Shown here: positions 41,181 through 54,906 of the stretch, piece after piece
How the letters are laid out: each line of letters starts with the position of its first letter
Numbering within the stretch: the first letter of the stretch is position 1
From: Megachile rotundata
Taxonomy: Eukaryota; Arthropoda; Insecta; Hymenoptera; Megachilidae
Direction of reading: 5' to 3'
Length of the DNA: 64,000 nucleotides
Assembly: GCF_050947335.1 (NCBI RefSeq)
Contig: NW_027473318.1
Span: 3,534,001 to 3,598,000 of the forward strand
The notes under the pieces: model-generated
Told to the model about the DNA's origin: nothing
The model's input: the letters and a program-made list of their open reading frames with translations, nothing else
Database searches by the model: none
Program-made: the position numbers and the translations under genes

Positions 41181-44100
41181 GTGATTGTATGATTGTGATT
41201 GTATGATTGTATTTGGGAGATTGTATTTGGGAGATTGTAATTGTATGATTGCGATTGTATGATTGTGATTGTATGATTGCGATTGTATGATTGTGATTGT
41301 ATGATTGTGATGTATGATTGTAATTGTATGATTATGATTGTATGATTGTGATTGTATGATTGTGATTTTACGATTGTGATTGTATGTTTATGATTGTATT
41401 TTTGTGATTTTATGATTGTGATTGTATGATTGTGATTGTATGATTGTGATTGTATGATTGCGATTGTATGAATGCGACTGTATGATTGTGATTGCATAAT
41501 TGTGATTGTATGATTGTGATTGTATGATTGTGATTGTATGATTGTGATTGTATGATTGTGATTGTATGATTGTGATTGTATGAATGCGATTGTATGATTG
41601 TGATTGCATAATTGTGATTGTATGATTGTGATTGTATGATTGCGATTGTATGATTGTGATTGTATGATTGTGATGTATGATTGTAATTGTATGATTATGA
41701 TTGTATGATTGTGATTGTATGATTGTCATGGTATGATTGTGATGGTATGATTGTGATTGTATGATTGCGATCGTATGATTCTGATTGTATGATTATGGTT
41801 GTATGATTGTGATTGTATGATTGCGATTGTATGATTGTGATTGTATGTTTATGATTGTATTTTTGTGATTTTATGATTGTGATTGTATGATTGTGATTGT
41901 ATGATTGTGATTGTATGATTGCGATTGTATGAATGCGATTGTATGATTGTGATTGCATAATTGTGATTGTATGATTGTGATTGTATGATTGTGATTGTAT
42001 GTTTATGATTGTATTTTTGTGATTTTATGATTGTGATTGTATGATTGCGATTGTATGATTGTGACTGTATGATTGTGATGTATGATTGTAATTGTATGAT
42101 TATGATTGTATGATTGTGATTGTATGATTGTCATGGTATGATTGTGATGGTATGATTGTGATTGTATGATTGCGATCGTATGATTCTGATTGTATGATTA
42201 TGGTTGTATGATTGTGATTGTATGATTGCGATTGTATGATTGTGATTGTATGTTTATGATTGTATTTTTGTGATTTTATGATTGTGATTGTATGATTGTG
42301 ATTGTATGATTGTGATTGTATGATTGCGATTGTATGAATGCGATTGTATGATTGTGATTGCATAATTGTGATTGTATGATTGTGATTGTATGATTGTGAT
42401 TGTATGATTGTGATTGTATGATTGTGATTGTATGATTGTGATTGTATGAATGCGATTGTATGATTGTGATTGCATAATTGTGATTGTATGATTGTGATTG
42501 TATGATTGTGATTGTATGTTTGCGATTGTATGATTGTGATGTTACGATTGTGATTGTATGATTGTGATTGTATGATTGTGATTGTATGAGTGTGATTGTC
42601 TGATTGTGGTTGTGCGTTTGTGATTGTACGATTGTGAATGTACGATTGTGATTGTATGATTGTGGTTGTATGAATATGATTGTATGATTGTGATTGCATG
42701 ATTGTGATTGTATGATTGTGATTGTATGATTGTGATTGTATGATTGTGATTGTATGATTGTGATTGTCTGATTGTGGTTGTGCGATTGTGATTGTATGAT
42801 TGTGACTCTGTGATTGTGATTGTATGATTGTGATTGTATGATTGTGATTGTATGCTTGTGACTGTATGTCTGTGATTGTATGATTGTGATTGTACGATTG
42901 TGATTGTATGATTGTGATTGTATGATTGTGATTGTATGATTGTGAAAGTATGATTGTGATTCTATGATTGTGATTGTATGATTGTGATTGTATGATTGTG
43001 ATTGTATGATTGTGATTGTATGATTGTGATTGTCTGATTGTGGTTGTGCGATTGTGATTGTACGATTGTGATTGTACGATTGTGATTGTATGATTGTGAT
43101 TGTATGATTGTGATAGTATGATTGTGATTGTGTTACTGTGATTGTATGACTGTGATTGTATGATTGTGATTGTATGATTGTGATTGTATGATTGTGAAAG
43201 TATGATTGTGATTCTATGATTGTGATTGTACGATTGTGATTGTATGATTGTGATTGTCTGATTGTGTTTGTGCGATTGTGATTGTACGATTGTGATTGTA
43301 CGATTGTGATTGTATGATTGTGATTGTATGATTATGATTGTATGATTGTGATTGCATGATTGTGACTGTATGATTGTATTTGGGAGATTGTATTTGGGAG
43401 ATTGTATTTGGGAGATTGTAATTGTATGATTGCTATTGTATGATTGTGATTGTATGATTGCGATTGTATGATTGTGATTGTATGATTGTGATGTATGATT
43501 TTAATTGTATGATTATGATTGTATGATTGTGATTGTATGATTGTGATGGTATGATTGTGATTGTATGATTGCGATCGTATGATTGTGATTGTATGATTAT
43601 GATTGTATGATTGTGATTGTATGATTGCGATTGTATGATTGTGATTGTATGATTATGATTGTATTTTTGTGATTTTATGATTGTGATTGTATGATTGTGA
43701 TTGTATGATTGTGATTGTATGATTGCGATTGTATGAATGCGATTGTATGATTGTGATTGCATAATTGTGATTGTATGATTGTGATTGTATGATTGTGATT
43801 GTCTGATTGTGGTTGTATGATTGTGATTGTATGATTGAGATTGTATGATTGTGATTGTATGCTTGCGATTGTATGATTGTGATTGTATGATTGTGATTGT
43901 ATGATTGTGATTGTATGATTGTGATTGTATGATTGTGATTGTATGATTGTGATTGTATGATTGTGATTGTATGATTGTGATTGTATGATTGTGATTGTAT
44001 GATTGTGATTGTATGATTGTATTTGGGAGATTGTAATTGTATGATTGCGATTGTATGATTGTGATTGTATGATTGCGATTGTATGATTGTGATTGTATGA

Positions 44101-44530
44101 TTGTATTTGGGAGATTGTATTTGTGCGATTGTGATTGTACGATTGTGATTGTACGATTGTGATTGTCTGATTGTGGTTGTGCGATTGTGATTGTACGATT
44201 GTGATTGTACGATTGTGATTGTATGATTATGATTGTATGATTGTGATTGCATGATTGTGACTGTATGATTGTGATTGTATGTTTGTGATTGTATGATTGA
44301 GATTGTATGATTGTGATTGTATGATTGCGATTGTATGATTGTGATTGTATGATTGCGATTGTATGATTGTGATTGTATGATTGTGATTGTATGATTGGGA
44401 TTGTATGATTGTGATTGTATGATTGTATTTGGGAGATTGTATTTGGGAGATTGTAATTGTATGATTGCGATTGTATGATTGTGATTGTATGATTGCGATT
44501 GTATGATTGTGATTGTATGATTGTGATTGT
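41180..44530. repeat. 3.8-kb-type module, distant copy
   Basis: Matches 9.9-12.8 kb. GGG cluster ends at 41,233/9896, HOR leader 41,722/10,412 (offset 31,310), second leader 42,127/10,412 (offset 31,715), and clusters 43,373/11,658, 44,016/12,287 and 44,422/12,693. The step from 31,310 to 31,715 is one extra b-type HOR of 405 bp (28 x 14 + 13). The 27-bp step between the first two offsets equals one 14-bp plus one 13-bp unit near 9,990. Confidence 0.8.
41722..42140. repeat. HOR, b-type of 405 bp then b-type leader
   Basis: Leaders at 41,722 and 42,127. The 405-bp spacing (28 x 14 + 13) is among the shortest HORs here. The second half of the usual HOR, including the second aatgcg and gcata units, is missing. 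Confidence 0.85.
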
Positions 44531-45430
44531 ATGATTGGGATTGTATGATTGTGATTGTATGATTGTGACTGTATGATTGTGATTGTATGATTGTGATTGT
44601 ACGATTGTGATTGTATGATTGTGATTGTATGATTGTGAAAGTATGATTGTGATTCTATGATTGTGATTGTATGACTGTGATTGTATGATTGTGATTGTCT
44701 GATTGTGGTTGTGCGATTGTGATTGTACGATTGTGATTGTACGATTGTGATTGTATGATTGTGATTGTATGATTATGATTGTATGATTGTGATTGCATGA
44801 CTGTGACTGTATGATTGTGATTGCATGATTTTGAATGTATGATTGTGATTGTATGATTGTGATTGTATGATTGTGATTGTATGATTGTGATAGTATGATT
44901 GTGATTGTATGATTGTGATTGTATGATTGTGATTGTATGATTGTGATTGTATGATTGTATTTGGGAGATTGTATTTGGGAGATTGTATTTGGGAGATTGT
45001 AATTGTATGATTGCGATTGTATGATTGTGATTGTATGATTGGGATTGTATGATTGTGATTGTATGATTGTGACTGTATGATTGTGATTGTATGATTGTGA
45101 TTGTACGATTGTGATTGTATGATTGTGATTGTATGATTGTGAAAGTATGATTGTGATTGTATGACTGTGATTGTATGATTGTGATTGTCTGATTGTGGTT
45201 GTGCGATTGTGATTGTACGATTGTGATTGTACGATTGTGATTGTATGATTGTGATTGTATGATTATGATTGTATGATTGTGATTGCATGACTGTGACTGT
45301 ATGATTGTGATTGCATGATTTTGAATGTATGATTGTGATTGTATGATTGTGATTGTATGATTGTGATTGTATGATTGTGATAGTATGATTGTGATTGTAT
45401 GATTGTGATTGTATGATTGTGATTGTATGA
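44530..45430. repeat. 490-bp tandem pair
   Basis: The attgtgattgtctg variant at 44,698 and 45,188 and the atgatttt variant at 44,825 and 45,315 are both exactly 490 bp (35 units) apart. The copies differ: the first has gattctatg after the gaaag unit and the second does not. Compared with 12.9 kb and 16.7 kb, this region retains 140 bp (10 units) between the gaaag unit and the gcatgactg units. Confidence 0.8.
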
Positions 45431-45890
45431 TTGTGATAGTATGATTATGATTGTATGATTGTGATTGTATGACTGCGATTGTATGAATGCGACTGTATGA
45501 TTGTGATTGCATAATTGTGATTGTATGATTGTGATTGTATGATTGTGATTGTATGATTGTGATTGTATGATTGTGATTGTATGATTGTGATTGTATGATT
45601 GCGATTGTATGAATGCGACTGTATGATTGTGATTGCATAATTGTGATTGTATGATTGTGATTGTATGATTGTGATTGTATGATTGTGATTGTATGATTGT
45701 GATTGTATGATTGTGATTGTATGAATGCGATTGTATGATTGTGATTGCATAATTGTGATTGTATGATTGTGATTGTATGATTGTGATTGTATGATTGTGA
45801 TTGTATGATTGTGATGTATGATTGTAATTGTATGATTATGATTGTATGATTGTGATTGTATGATTGTGATTGTATGATTGTGATTGTATG
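45430..45890. repeat. Short a-type HOR fragments, 126-bp duplication
   Basis: The aatgcgactg motif occurs at 45,486 and 45,612, exactly 126 bp (nine units) apart, each followed by the gcata unit. This is a local duplication of the middle of an a-type HOR without a leader unit. A 13-bp attgtgatgtatg unit lies near 45,810. Confidence 0.75.
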
Positions 45891-46338
45891 ATTGCGATTG
45901 TATGAATGCGATTGTATGATTGTGATTGCATAATTGTGATTGTATGATTGCGATTGTATGATTGTGATTGTATGATTGTGATTGTATGATTGTGATTGTA
46001 TGATTGTGATTGTATGAATGCGATTGTATGATTGTGATTGCATAATTGTGATTGTATGATTGTGATTGTATGATTGTGATTGTATGTTTGCGATTGTATG
46101 ATTGTGATGTTACGATTGTGATTGTATGATTGCGATTGTATGATTGTGATTGTATGAGTGTGATTGTCTGATTGTGGTTGTGCGTTTGTGATTGTACGAT
46201 TGTGAATGTACGATTGTGATTGTATGATTGTGGTTGTATGAATATGATTGTATGATTGTGATTGCATGATTGTGATTGTATGATTGTGATTGTATGATTG
46301 TGATTGTATGATTGTGATTGTATGATTGTGATTGTCTG

Positions 46339-46351
46339 ATTGTGATATGCG
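46339..46351. repeat. Unique 13-bp unit attgtgatatgcg
   Basis: This unit sits where other copies have the 14-bp attgtggttgtgcg after attgtgattgtctg. I saw it nowhere else. It accounts for the 1-bp change in offset between this copy and the one 3.57 kb upstream. Confidence 0.9.
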
Positions 46352-48171
46352 ATTGTGATTGTATGATTGTGATTCTGTGATTGTGATTGTATGATTGTGA
46401 TTGTATGATTGTGATTGTATGCTTGTGACTGTATGTCTGTGATTGTATGATTGTGATTGTACGATTGTGATTGTATGATTGTGATTGTATGATTGTGATT
46501 GTATGATTGTGAAAGTATGATTGTGATTCTATGATTGTGATTGTATGATTGTGATTGTATGATTGTGATTGTATGATTGTGATTGTATGATTGTGATTGT
46601 CTGATTGTGGTTGTGCGATTGTGATTGTACGATTGTGATTGTACGATTGTGATTGTATGATTGTGATTGTATGATTGTGATAGTATGATTGTGATTGTAT
46701 TACTGTGATTGTATGACTGTGATTGTATGATTGTGATTGTATGATTGTGATTGTATGATTGTGAAAGTATGATTGTGATTCTATGATTGTGATTGTATGA
46801 TTGTGATTGTATGATTGTGATTATCTGATTGTGTTTGTGCGATTGTGATTGTACGATTGTGATTGTACGATCGTGATTGTATGATTGTGATTGTATGATT
46901 ATGATTGTATGATTGTGATTGCATGATTGTGACTGTATGATTGTATTTGGGAGATTGTATTTGGGAGATTGTATTTGGGAGATTGTAATTGTATGATTGC
47001 TATTGTATGATTGTGATTGTATGATTGAGATTGTATGATTGTGATTGTATGCTTGCGATTGTATGATTGTGATTGTATGATTGTGATTGTATGATTGTGA
47101 TTGTATGATTGTGATTGTATGATTGTGATTGTATGATTGTGATTGTATGATTGTGATTGTATGATTGTGATTGTATGATTGTGATTGTATGATTGTGATT
47201 GTATGATTGTGATTGTATGATTGTGATTGTATGATTGTATTTGGGAGATTGTAATTGTATGATTGCGATTGTATGATTGTGATTGTATGATTGCGATTGT
47301 ATGATTGTGATTGTATGATTGTATTTGGGAGATTGTATTTGTGCGATTGTGATTGTACGATTGTGATTGTACGATTGTGATTGTCTGATTGTGGTTGTGC
47401 GATTGTGATTGTACGATTGTGATTGTACGATTGTGATTGTATGATTATGATTGTATGATTGTGATTGCATGATTGTGACTGTATGATTGTGATTGTATGT
47501 TTGTGATTGTATGATTGAGATTGTATGATTGTGATTGTATGATTGCGATTGTATGATTGTGATTGTATGATTGCGATTGTATGATTGTGATTGTATGATT
47601 GTGATTGTATGATTGGGATTGTATGATTGTGATTGTATGATTGTATTTGGGAGATTGTATTTGGGAGATTGTAATTGTATGATTGCGATTGTATGATTGT
47701 GATTGTATGATTGCGATTGTATGATTGTGATTGTATGATTGTGATTGTATGATTGGGATTGTATGATTGTGATTGTATGATTGTGACTGTATGATTGTGA
47801 TTGTATGATTGTGATTGTACGATTGTGATTGTATGATTGTGATTGTATGATTCTGAAAGTATGATTGTGATTCTATGATTGTGATTGTATGACTGTGATT
47901 GTATGATTGTGATTGTCTGATTGTGGTTGTGCGATTGTGATTGTACGATTGTGATTGTACGATTGTGATTGTATGATTGTGATTGTATGATTATGATTGT
48001 ATGATTGTGATTGCATGACTGTGACTGTATGATTGTGATTGCATGATTTTGAATGTATGATTGTGATTGTATGATTGTGATTGTATGATTGTGATTGTAT
48101 GATTGTGATAGTATGATTGTGATTGTATGATTGTGATTGTATGATTGTGATTGTATGATTGTGATTGTATG

Positions 48172-48227
48172 ATTGTATTTGGGAGATTGTATTTGGGAGA
48201 TTGTATTTGGGAGATTGTATTTGGGAG
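48172..48227. repeat. GGG-unit cluster, four attgtatttgggag units
   Basis: Four identical units; the counterpart at 44,954-44,995 has three. Confidence 0.95.
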
Positions 48228-48352
48228 ATTGTAATTGTATGATTGCGATTGTATGATTGTGATTGTATGATTGCGATTGTATGATTGTGATTGTATGATT
48301 GTGATGTATGATTGTAATTGTATGATTATGATTGTATGATTGTGATTGTATG

Positions 48353-49302
48353 ATTGTCATGGTATGATTGTGATGGTATGATTGTGATTGTATGATTGCG
48401 ATCGTATGATTGTGATTGTATGACTATGATTGTATGATTGTGATTGTATGATTGTGATTTTACGATTGTGATTGTATGTTTATGATTGTATTTTTGTGAT
48501 TTTATGACTGTGATTGTATGATTGTGATTGTATGATTGTGATTGTATGATTGCGATTGTATGAATGCGACTGTATGATTGTGATTGCATAATTGTGATTG
48601 TATGATTGTGATTGTATGATTGTGATTGTATGATTGTGATTGTATGATTGTGATTGTATGATTGTGATTGTATGAATGCGATTGTATGATTGTGATTGCA
48701 TAATTGTGATTGTATGATTGTGATTGTATGATTGCGATTGTATGATTGTGATTGTATGATTGTGATGTATGATTGTAATTGTATGATTATGATTGTATGA
48801 TTGTGATTGTATGATTGTCATGGTATGATTGTGATGGTATGATTGTGATTGTATGATTGCGATCGTATGATTCTGATTGTATGATTATGGTTGTATGTTT
48901 GTGATTGTATGATTGCGATTGTATGATTGTGATTGTATGTTTATGATTGTATTTTTGTGATTTTATGATTGTGATTGTATGATTGTGATTGTATGATTGT
49001 GATTGTATGATTGTGATTGTATGATTGTGATTGTATGATTGCGATTGTATGAATGCGATTGTATGATTGTGATTGCATAATTGGGATTGTATGATTGTGA
49101 TTGTATGATTGTGATTGTATGTTTATGATTGTATTTTTGTGATTTTATGATTGTGATTGTATGATTGTGATTGTATGATTGTGATTGTATGATTGTGAAA
49201 GTATGATTGTGATTCTATGATTGTGATTCTATGATTGTGATGTATGATTGTAATTGTATGATTATGATTGTATGATTGTGATTGTATGATTGTCATGGTA
49301 TG
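48353..49302. repeat. HOR run: a, b, b
   Basis: Leaders at 48,353, 48,814 and 49,289; spacings 461 and 475 bp. The first HOR is a-type, the next two b-type. It is the same a-b-b order as at 25,868-26,776 and 56,626-57,534. Confidence 0.85.
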
Positions 49303-50800
49303 ATTGTGATGGTATGATTGTGATTGTATGATTGCGATCGTATGATTCTGATTGTATGATTATGGTTGTATGATTGTGATTGTATGATTGCGATTGTATG
49401 ATTGTGATTGTATGTTTATGATTGTATTTTTGTGATTTTATGATTGTGATTGTATGATTGTGATTGTATGATTGTGATTGTATGATTGCGATTGTATGAA
49501 TGCGATTGTATGATTGTGATTGCATAATTGTGATTGTATGATTGTGATTGTATGATTGTGATTGTATGATTGTGATTGTATGATTGTGATTGTATGATTG
49601 TGATTGTATGAATGCGATTGTATGATTGTGATTGCATAATTGTGATTGTATGATTGTGATTGTATGATTGTGATTGTATGTTTGCGATTGTATGATTGTG
49701 ATGTTACGATTGTGATTGTATGATTGTGATTGTATGATTGTGATTGTATGAGTGTGATTGTCTGATTGTGGTTGTGCGTTTGTGATTGTACGATTGTGAA
49801 TGTACGATTGTGATTGTATGATTGTGGTTGTATGAATATGATTGTATGATTGTGATTGCATGATTGTGATTGTATGATTGTGATTGTATGATTGTGATTG
49901 TATGATTGTGATTGTATGATTGTGATTGTATGATTGTGATTGTCTGATTGTGGTTGTGCGATTGTGATTGTATGATTGTGATTCTGTGATTGTGATTGTA
50001 TGATCGTGATTGTATGATTGTGATTGTATGCTTGTGACTGTATGTCTGTGATTGTATGATTGTGATTGTACCATTGTGATTGTATGATTGTGATTGTATG
50101 ATTGTGATTGTATGATTGTGAAAGTATGATTGTGATTCTATGATTGTGATTGTATGATTGTGATTGTATGATTGTGATTGTATGACTGTGATTGTCTGAT
50201 TGTGGTTGTGCGATTGTGATTGTACGATTGTGATTGTACGATTGTGATTGTATGATTGTGATTGTATGATTGTGATAGTATGATTGTGATTGTATGACTG
50301 TGATTGTATGACTGTGATTGTATGATTGTGATTGTATGATTGTGATTGTATGATTGTGAAAGTATGATTGTGATTCTATGATTGTGATTGTATGATTGTG
50401 ATTGTATGATTGTGATTGTCTGATTGTGTTTGTGCGATTGTGATTGTACGATTGTGATTGTACGATTGTGATTGTATGATTGTGATTGTATGATTATGAT
50501 TGTATGATTGTGATTGCATGATTGTGACTGTATGATTGTATTTGGGAGATTGTATTTGGGAGATTGTATTTGGGAGATTGTAATTGTATGATTGCTATTG
50601 TATGATTGTGATTGTATGATTGCGATTGTATGATTGTGATTGTATGATTGTGATGTATGATTTTAATTGTATGATTATGATTGTATGATTGTGATTGTAT
50701 GATTGTGATGGTATGATTGTGATTGTATGATTGCGATCGTATGATTGTGATTGTATGATTCTGATTGTATGATTGTGATTGTATGATTGTGATTGTATGA
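49262..50800. repeat. Copy of 42.1-43.6 kb
   Basis: HOR leader 49,289 pairs with 42,127 and GGG cluster 50,535 with 43,373, both at exactly 7,162 bp. The copy keeps the attgtgattgtctg, gtttgtgcg and acg order. It leaves the module near 50,760, where an attctg unit replaces attatg. Confidence 0.8.
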
Positions 50801-53500
50801 TTGTGATTGTATGATTGCGATTGTATGATTGTGATTGTATGATTGTATTTGGGAGATTGTATTTGTGCGATTGTGATTGTACGATTGTGATTGTACGATT
50901 GTGATTGTCTGATTGTGGTTGTGCGATTGTGATTGTACGATTGTGATTGTACGATTGTGATTGTACGATTGTGATTGTATGATTACGATTGTATGATTGT
51001 GATTGCATGATTGTGACTGTATGATTGTGATTGTATGTTTGTGATTGTATGATTGAGATTGTATGATTGTGATTGTATGATTGCGATTGTATGATTGTGA
51101 TTGTATGATTGCGATTGTATGATTGTGATTGTATGATTGTGATTGTATGATTGGGATTGTATGATTGTGATTGTATGATTGTGACTGTATGATTGTGATT
51201 GTATGATTGTGATTGTACGATTGTGATTGTATGATTGTGATTGTATGATTGTGAAAGTATGATTGTGATTCTATGATTGTGATTGTATGACTGTGATTGT
51301 ATGATTGTGATTGTCTGATTGTGGTTGTGCGATTGTGATTGTACGATTGTGATTGTACGATTGTGATTGTATGATTGTGATTGTATGATTATGATTGTAT
51401 GATTGTGATTGCATGACTGTGACTGTATGATTGTGATTGCATGATTTTGAATGTATGATTGTGATTGTATGATTGTGATTGTATGATTGTGATAGTATGA
51501 TTGTGATTGAGTGATTGTGATTGTATGATTGTGATTGTATGATTGTGATTGTATGATTGTATTTGGGAGATTTTATTTGGGAGATTGTAATTGTATGATT
51601 GCGATTGTATGATTGTGATTGTATGATTGCGATTGTATGATTGTGATTGTATGATTGTGATGTATGATTGTAATTGTATGATTATGATTGTATGATTGTG
51701 ACTGTATGATTGTGATTGTATGATTGTATTTGGGAGATTGTATTTGGGAGATTGTAATTGTATGATTGCGATTGTATGATTGTGATTGTATGATTGCGAT
51801 TGTATGATTGTGATTGTATGATTGTGATGTATGATTGTAATTGTATGATTGCGATGTATGACTGTAATTGTATGATTGTGATTGCATGATTTTGAATGTA
51901 TGATTGTGATTGTATGATTGTGATTGTATGATTGTGATTGTATGATTGTGATTGTATGATTGTGATTGTATGATTCTGATTGTATGATTCTGATTGTATG
52001 GTTGTGATTGTATGATTGTGATTGTATGATTGTGATAGTATGATTGTGATGGTATGATTGTGATTGTATGATTGTGATTGTATGATTGTGATTGTATGAT
52101 TGTATTTGGGAGATTGTATTTGGGAGATTGTATTTGGGAGATTGTAATTGTATGATTGCGATTGTATGATTGTGATTGTATGATTGCGATTGTATGATTG
52201 TGATTGTATGATTGTGATGTATGATTGTAATTGTATGATTATGATTGTATGATTGTGATTGTATGATTGTCATGGTATGATTGTGATGGTATGATTGTGA
52301 TTGTATGATTGCGATCGTATGACTGTGATTGTATGATTATGATTGTATGATTGTGATTGTATGATTGTGATTTTACGATTGTGATTGTATGTTTATGATT
52401 GTATTTTTGTGATTTTATGATTGTGATTGTATGATTGTGATTGTATGATTGTGATTGTATGATTGTGATTGTATGATTGCGATTGTATGAATGCGACTGT
52501 ATGATTGTGATTGCATAATTGTGATTGTATGATTGTGATTGTATGATTGTGATTGTATGATTGTGATTGTATGATTGTGATTGTATGATTGTGATTGTAT
52601 GATTGTGATTGTATGAATGCGATTGTATGATTGTGATTGCATAATTGTGATTGTATGATTGTGATTGTATGATTGCGATTGTATGATTGTGATTGTATGA
52701 TTGTGATGTATGATTGTAATTGTATGATTATGATTGTATGATTGTGATTGTATGATTGTCATGGTATGCTTGTGATGGTATGATTGTGATTGTATGATTG
52801 CGATCGTATGATTCTGATTGTATGATTATGGTTGTATGATTGTGATTGTATGATTGCGATTGTATGATTGTGATTGTATGATTGTGATTGTATGATTGTG
52901 ATTGTATGAATGCGATTGTATGATTGTGATTGCATAATTGTGATTGTATGATTGTGATTGTATGAATGCGATTGTATGATTGTGATTGCATAATTGTGAT
53001 TGTATGATTGTGATTGTATGATTGTGATTGTATGTTTGCGATTGTATGATTGTGATGATATGATTGTGATTGTATGATTGTGATTGTATGATTGTGATTG
53101 TATGAGTGTGATTGTCTGATTGTGGTTGTGCGTTTGTGATTGTACGATTGTGAATGTACGATTGTGATTGTATGATTGTGGTTGTATGAATATGATTGTA
53201 TGATTGTGATTGCATGATTGTGATTGTATGATTGTGATTGTATGATTGTGATTGTATGATTGTGATTGTATGATTGTGATTGTCTGATTGTGGTTGTGCG
53301 ATTGTGATTGTATGATTGTGATTCTGTGATTGTGATTGTATGATTGTGATTGTATGATTGTGATTGTATGCTTGTGACTGTATGTCTGTGATTGTATGAT
53401 TGTGATTGTACGATTGTGAAAGTATGATTGTGATCCTATGATTGTGATTGTATGATTGCGATTGTATGATTGTGATTGTATGATTGTGATGTATGATTTT
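50800..53500. repeat. Module C, second copy
   Basis: Clusters at 50,842, 51,556, 51,723 and 52,099 and HOR leaders at 52,266 and 52,755 match 18,538, 19,252, 19,419, 19,767, 19,962 and 20,451 at an offset of 32,304 bp. The exception is the 52,099 cluster, which has three GGG units instead of five (its start is offset by 32,332, exactly two units). Confidence 0.8.
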
Positions 53501-53551
53501 AATTGTATGATTATGATTGTATGATTGTGATTGTATGATTGTCATGGTATG
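52266..53551. repeat. HOR run: a (489 bp), b, b (783-bp spacing)
   Basis: Leaders at 52,266, 52,755 and 53,538. The 489-bp spacing equals that at 19,962 and 60,274. The 783-bp spacing comes from the tandem duplication at 52.7-54.3 kb. Confidence 0.85.
52740..53522. repeat. 783-bp tandem module, first copy
   Basis: The leader at 52,755 and the atccta variant at 53,433 recur at 53,538 and 54,216, both exactly 783 bp downstream. Both copies share a private change, gcttgtgatgg after the leader, that I found in no other HOR, which suggests a recent duplication. Edges are approximate. Confidence 0.85.
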
Positions 53552-54305
53552 CTTGTGATGGTATGATTGTGATTGTATGATTGCGATCGTATGATTCTGA
53601 TTGTATGATTATGGTTGTATGATTGTGATTGTATGATTGCGATTGTATGATTGTGATTGTATGATTGTGATTGTATGATTGTGATTGTATGAATGCGATT
53701 GTATGATTGTGATTGCATAATTGTGATTGTATGATTGTGATTGTATGAATGCGATTGTATGATTGTGATTGCATAATTGTGATTGTATGATTGTGATTGT
53801 ATGATTGTGATTGTATGTTTGCGATTGTATGATTGTGATGATATGATTGTGATTGTATGATTGTGATTGTATGATTGTGATTGTATGAGTGTGATTGTCT
53901 GATTGTGGTTGTGCGTTTGTGATTGTACGATTGTGAATGTACGATTGTGATTGTATGATTGTGGTTGTATGAATATGATTGTATGATTGTGATTGCATGA
54001 TTGTGATTGTATGATTGTGATTGTATGATTGTGATTGTATGATTGTGATTGTATGATTGTGATTGTCTGATTGTGGTTGTGCGATTGTGATTGTATGATT
54101 GTGATTCTGTGATTGTGATTGTATGATTGTGATTGTATGATTGTGATTGTATGCTTGTGACTGTATGTCTGTGATTGTATGATTGTGATTGTACGATTGT
54201 GAAAGTATGATTGTGATCCTATGATTGTGATTGTATGATTGCGATTGTATGATTGTGATTGTATGATTGTGATGTATGATTTTAATTGTATGATTATGAT
54301 TGTAT
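53523..54305. repeat. 783-bp tandem module, second copy
   Basis: Second copy of the preceding 783 bp. It is followed near 54,321 by attgtgatggtatg without the attgtcatggtatg leader, which ends the match. Confidence 0.85.
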
Positions 54306-54900
54306 GATTGTGATTGTATGATTGTGATGGTATGATTGTGATTGTATGATTGCGATTGTATGATTGTGATTGTATGATTGTGAAAGTATGATTGTGATTG
54401 TATGATTATGATTGTATGATTGTGATTGTATGATTGTGATTGTATGATTGTGAAAGTATGATTGTGATTGTATGATTATGATTGTATGATTGTGATTGTA
54501 TGATTGTATTTGGGGGATTGTATTTCGGAGATTGTAATTGTATGATTGCGATTGTATGATTGTGATTGTATGATTGCGATTGTATGATTGTGATTGTATG
54601 ATTGTGATGTATGATTGTAATTGTATGATTATGATTGTATGATTGTGATTGTATGATTGAGATTGTATGATTGTGATTGTATGATTGCGATTGTATGATT
54701 GTGATTGTATGATTGCGATTGTATGATTGTGATTGTATGATTGTGATGTATGATTGTAATTGTATGATTATGATTGTATGATTGTGATTGTATGATTGAG
54801 ATTGTATGATTGTGATTGTATGATTGTGATTGCATGATTGTGACTGTATGATTGTGATTGTATGTTTGTGATTGTATGATTATGATTGTATGATTGTGAT
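54305..54900. repeat. Cassette shared with 61.6-62.2 kb
   Basis: Contains repeated gaaag/attatg units, a degenerate GGG cluster at 54,503 and two gatgtatg-attgtaatt cassettes. The same order with the same private cluster changes occurs 7,309 bp downstream (61,812). Confidence 0.75.
54503..54530. repeat. Degenerate GGG cluster
   Basis: Two units, attgtatttggggg and attgtatttcggag, each one substitution away from attgtatttgggag. The pair recurs at 61,812-61,839 and nowhere else that I found. Confidence 0.9.
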
Positions 54901-54906
54901 TGTATG

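Larger units (their letters stand above)
45890..48240. repeat. 3.8-kb-type module, further copy
   Basis: Repeats 42.3-45.0 kb. The gcatg end at 46,267 pairs with 42,699 (3,568 bp), cluster 46,940 with 43,373 (3,567 bp), and clusters 47,234, 47,318, 47,640 and 48,172 with 44,016, 44,100, 44,422 and 44,954 (3,218 bp). The 1-bp step is explained by the unique 13-bp unit at 46,339. The 349-bp step equals 24 x 14 + 13. The minus strand happens to stay open for 971 codons across much of this block; see the rejected items. Confidence 0.8.

Noticed and set aside
45445..48360. Very long minus-strand open frames (up to 971 codons) as protein-coding genes
   Set aside because: All three minus frames are open because the unit's complement lacks stops; frames overlap each other throughout, encode the same low-complexity repeat, and begin and end wherever variant units happen to create ATG or stop codons. 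No gene-like start context, splice pattern or recognisable domain.
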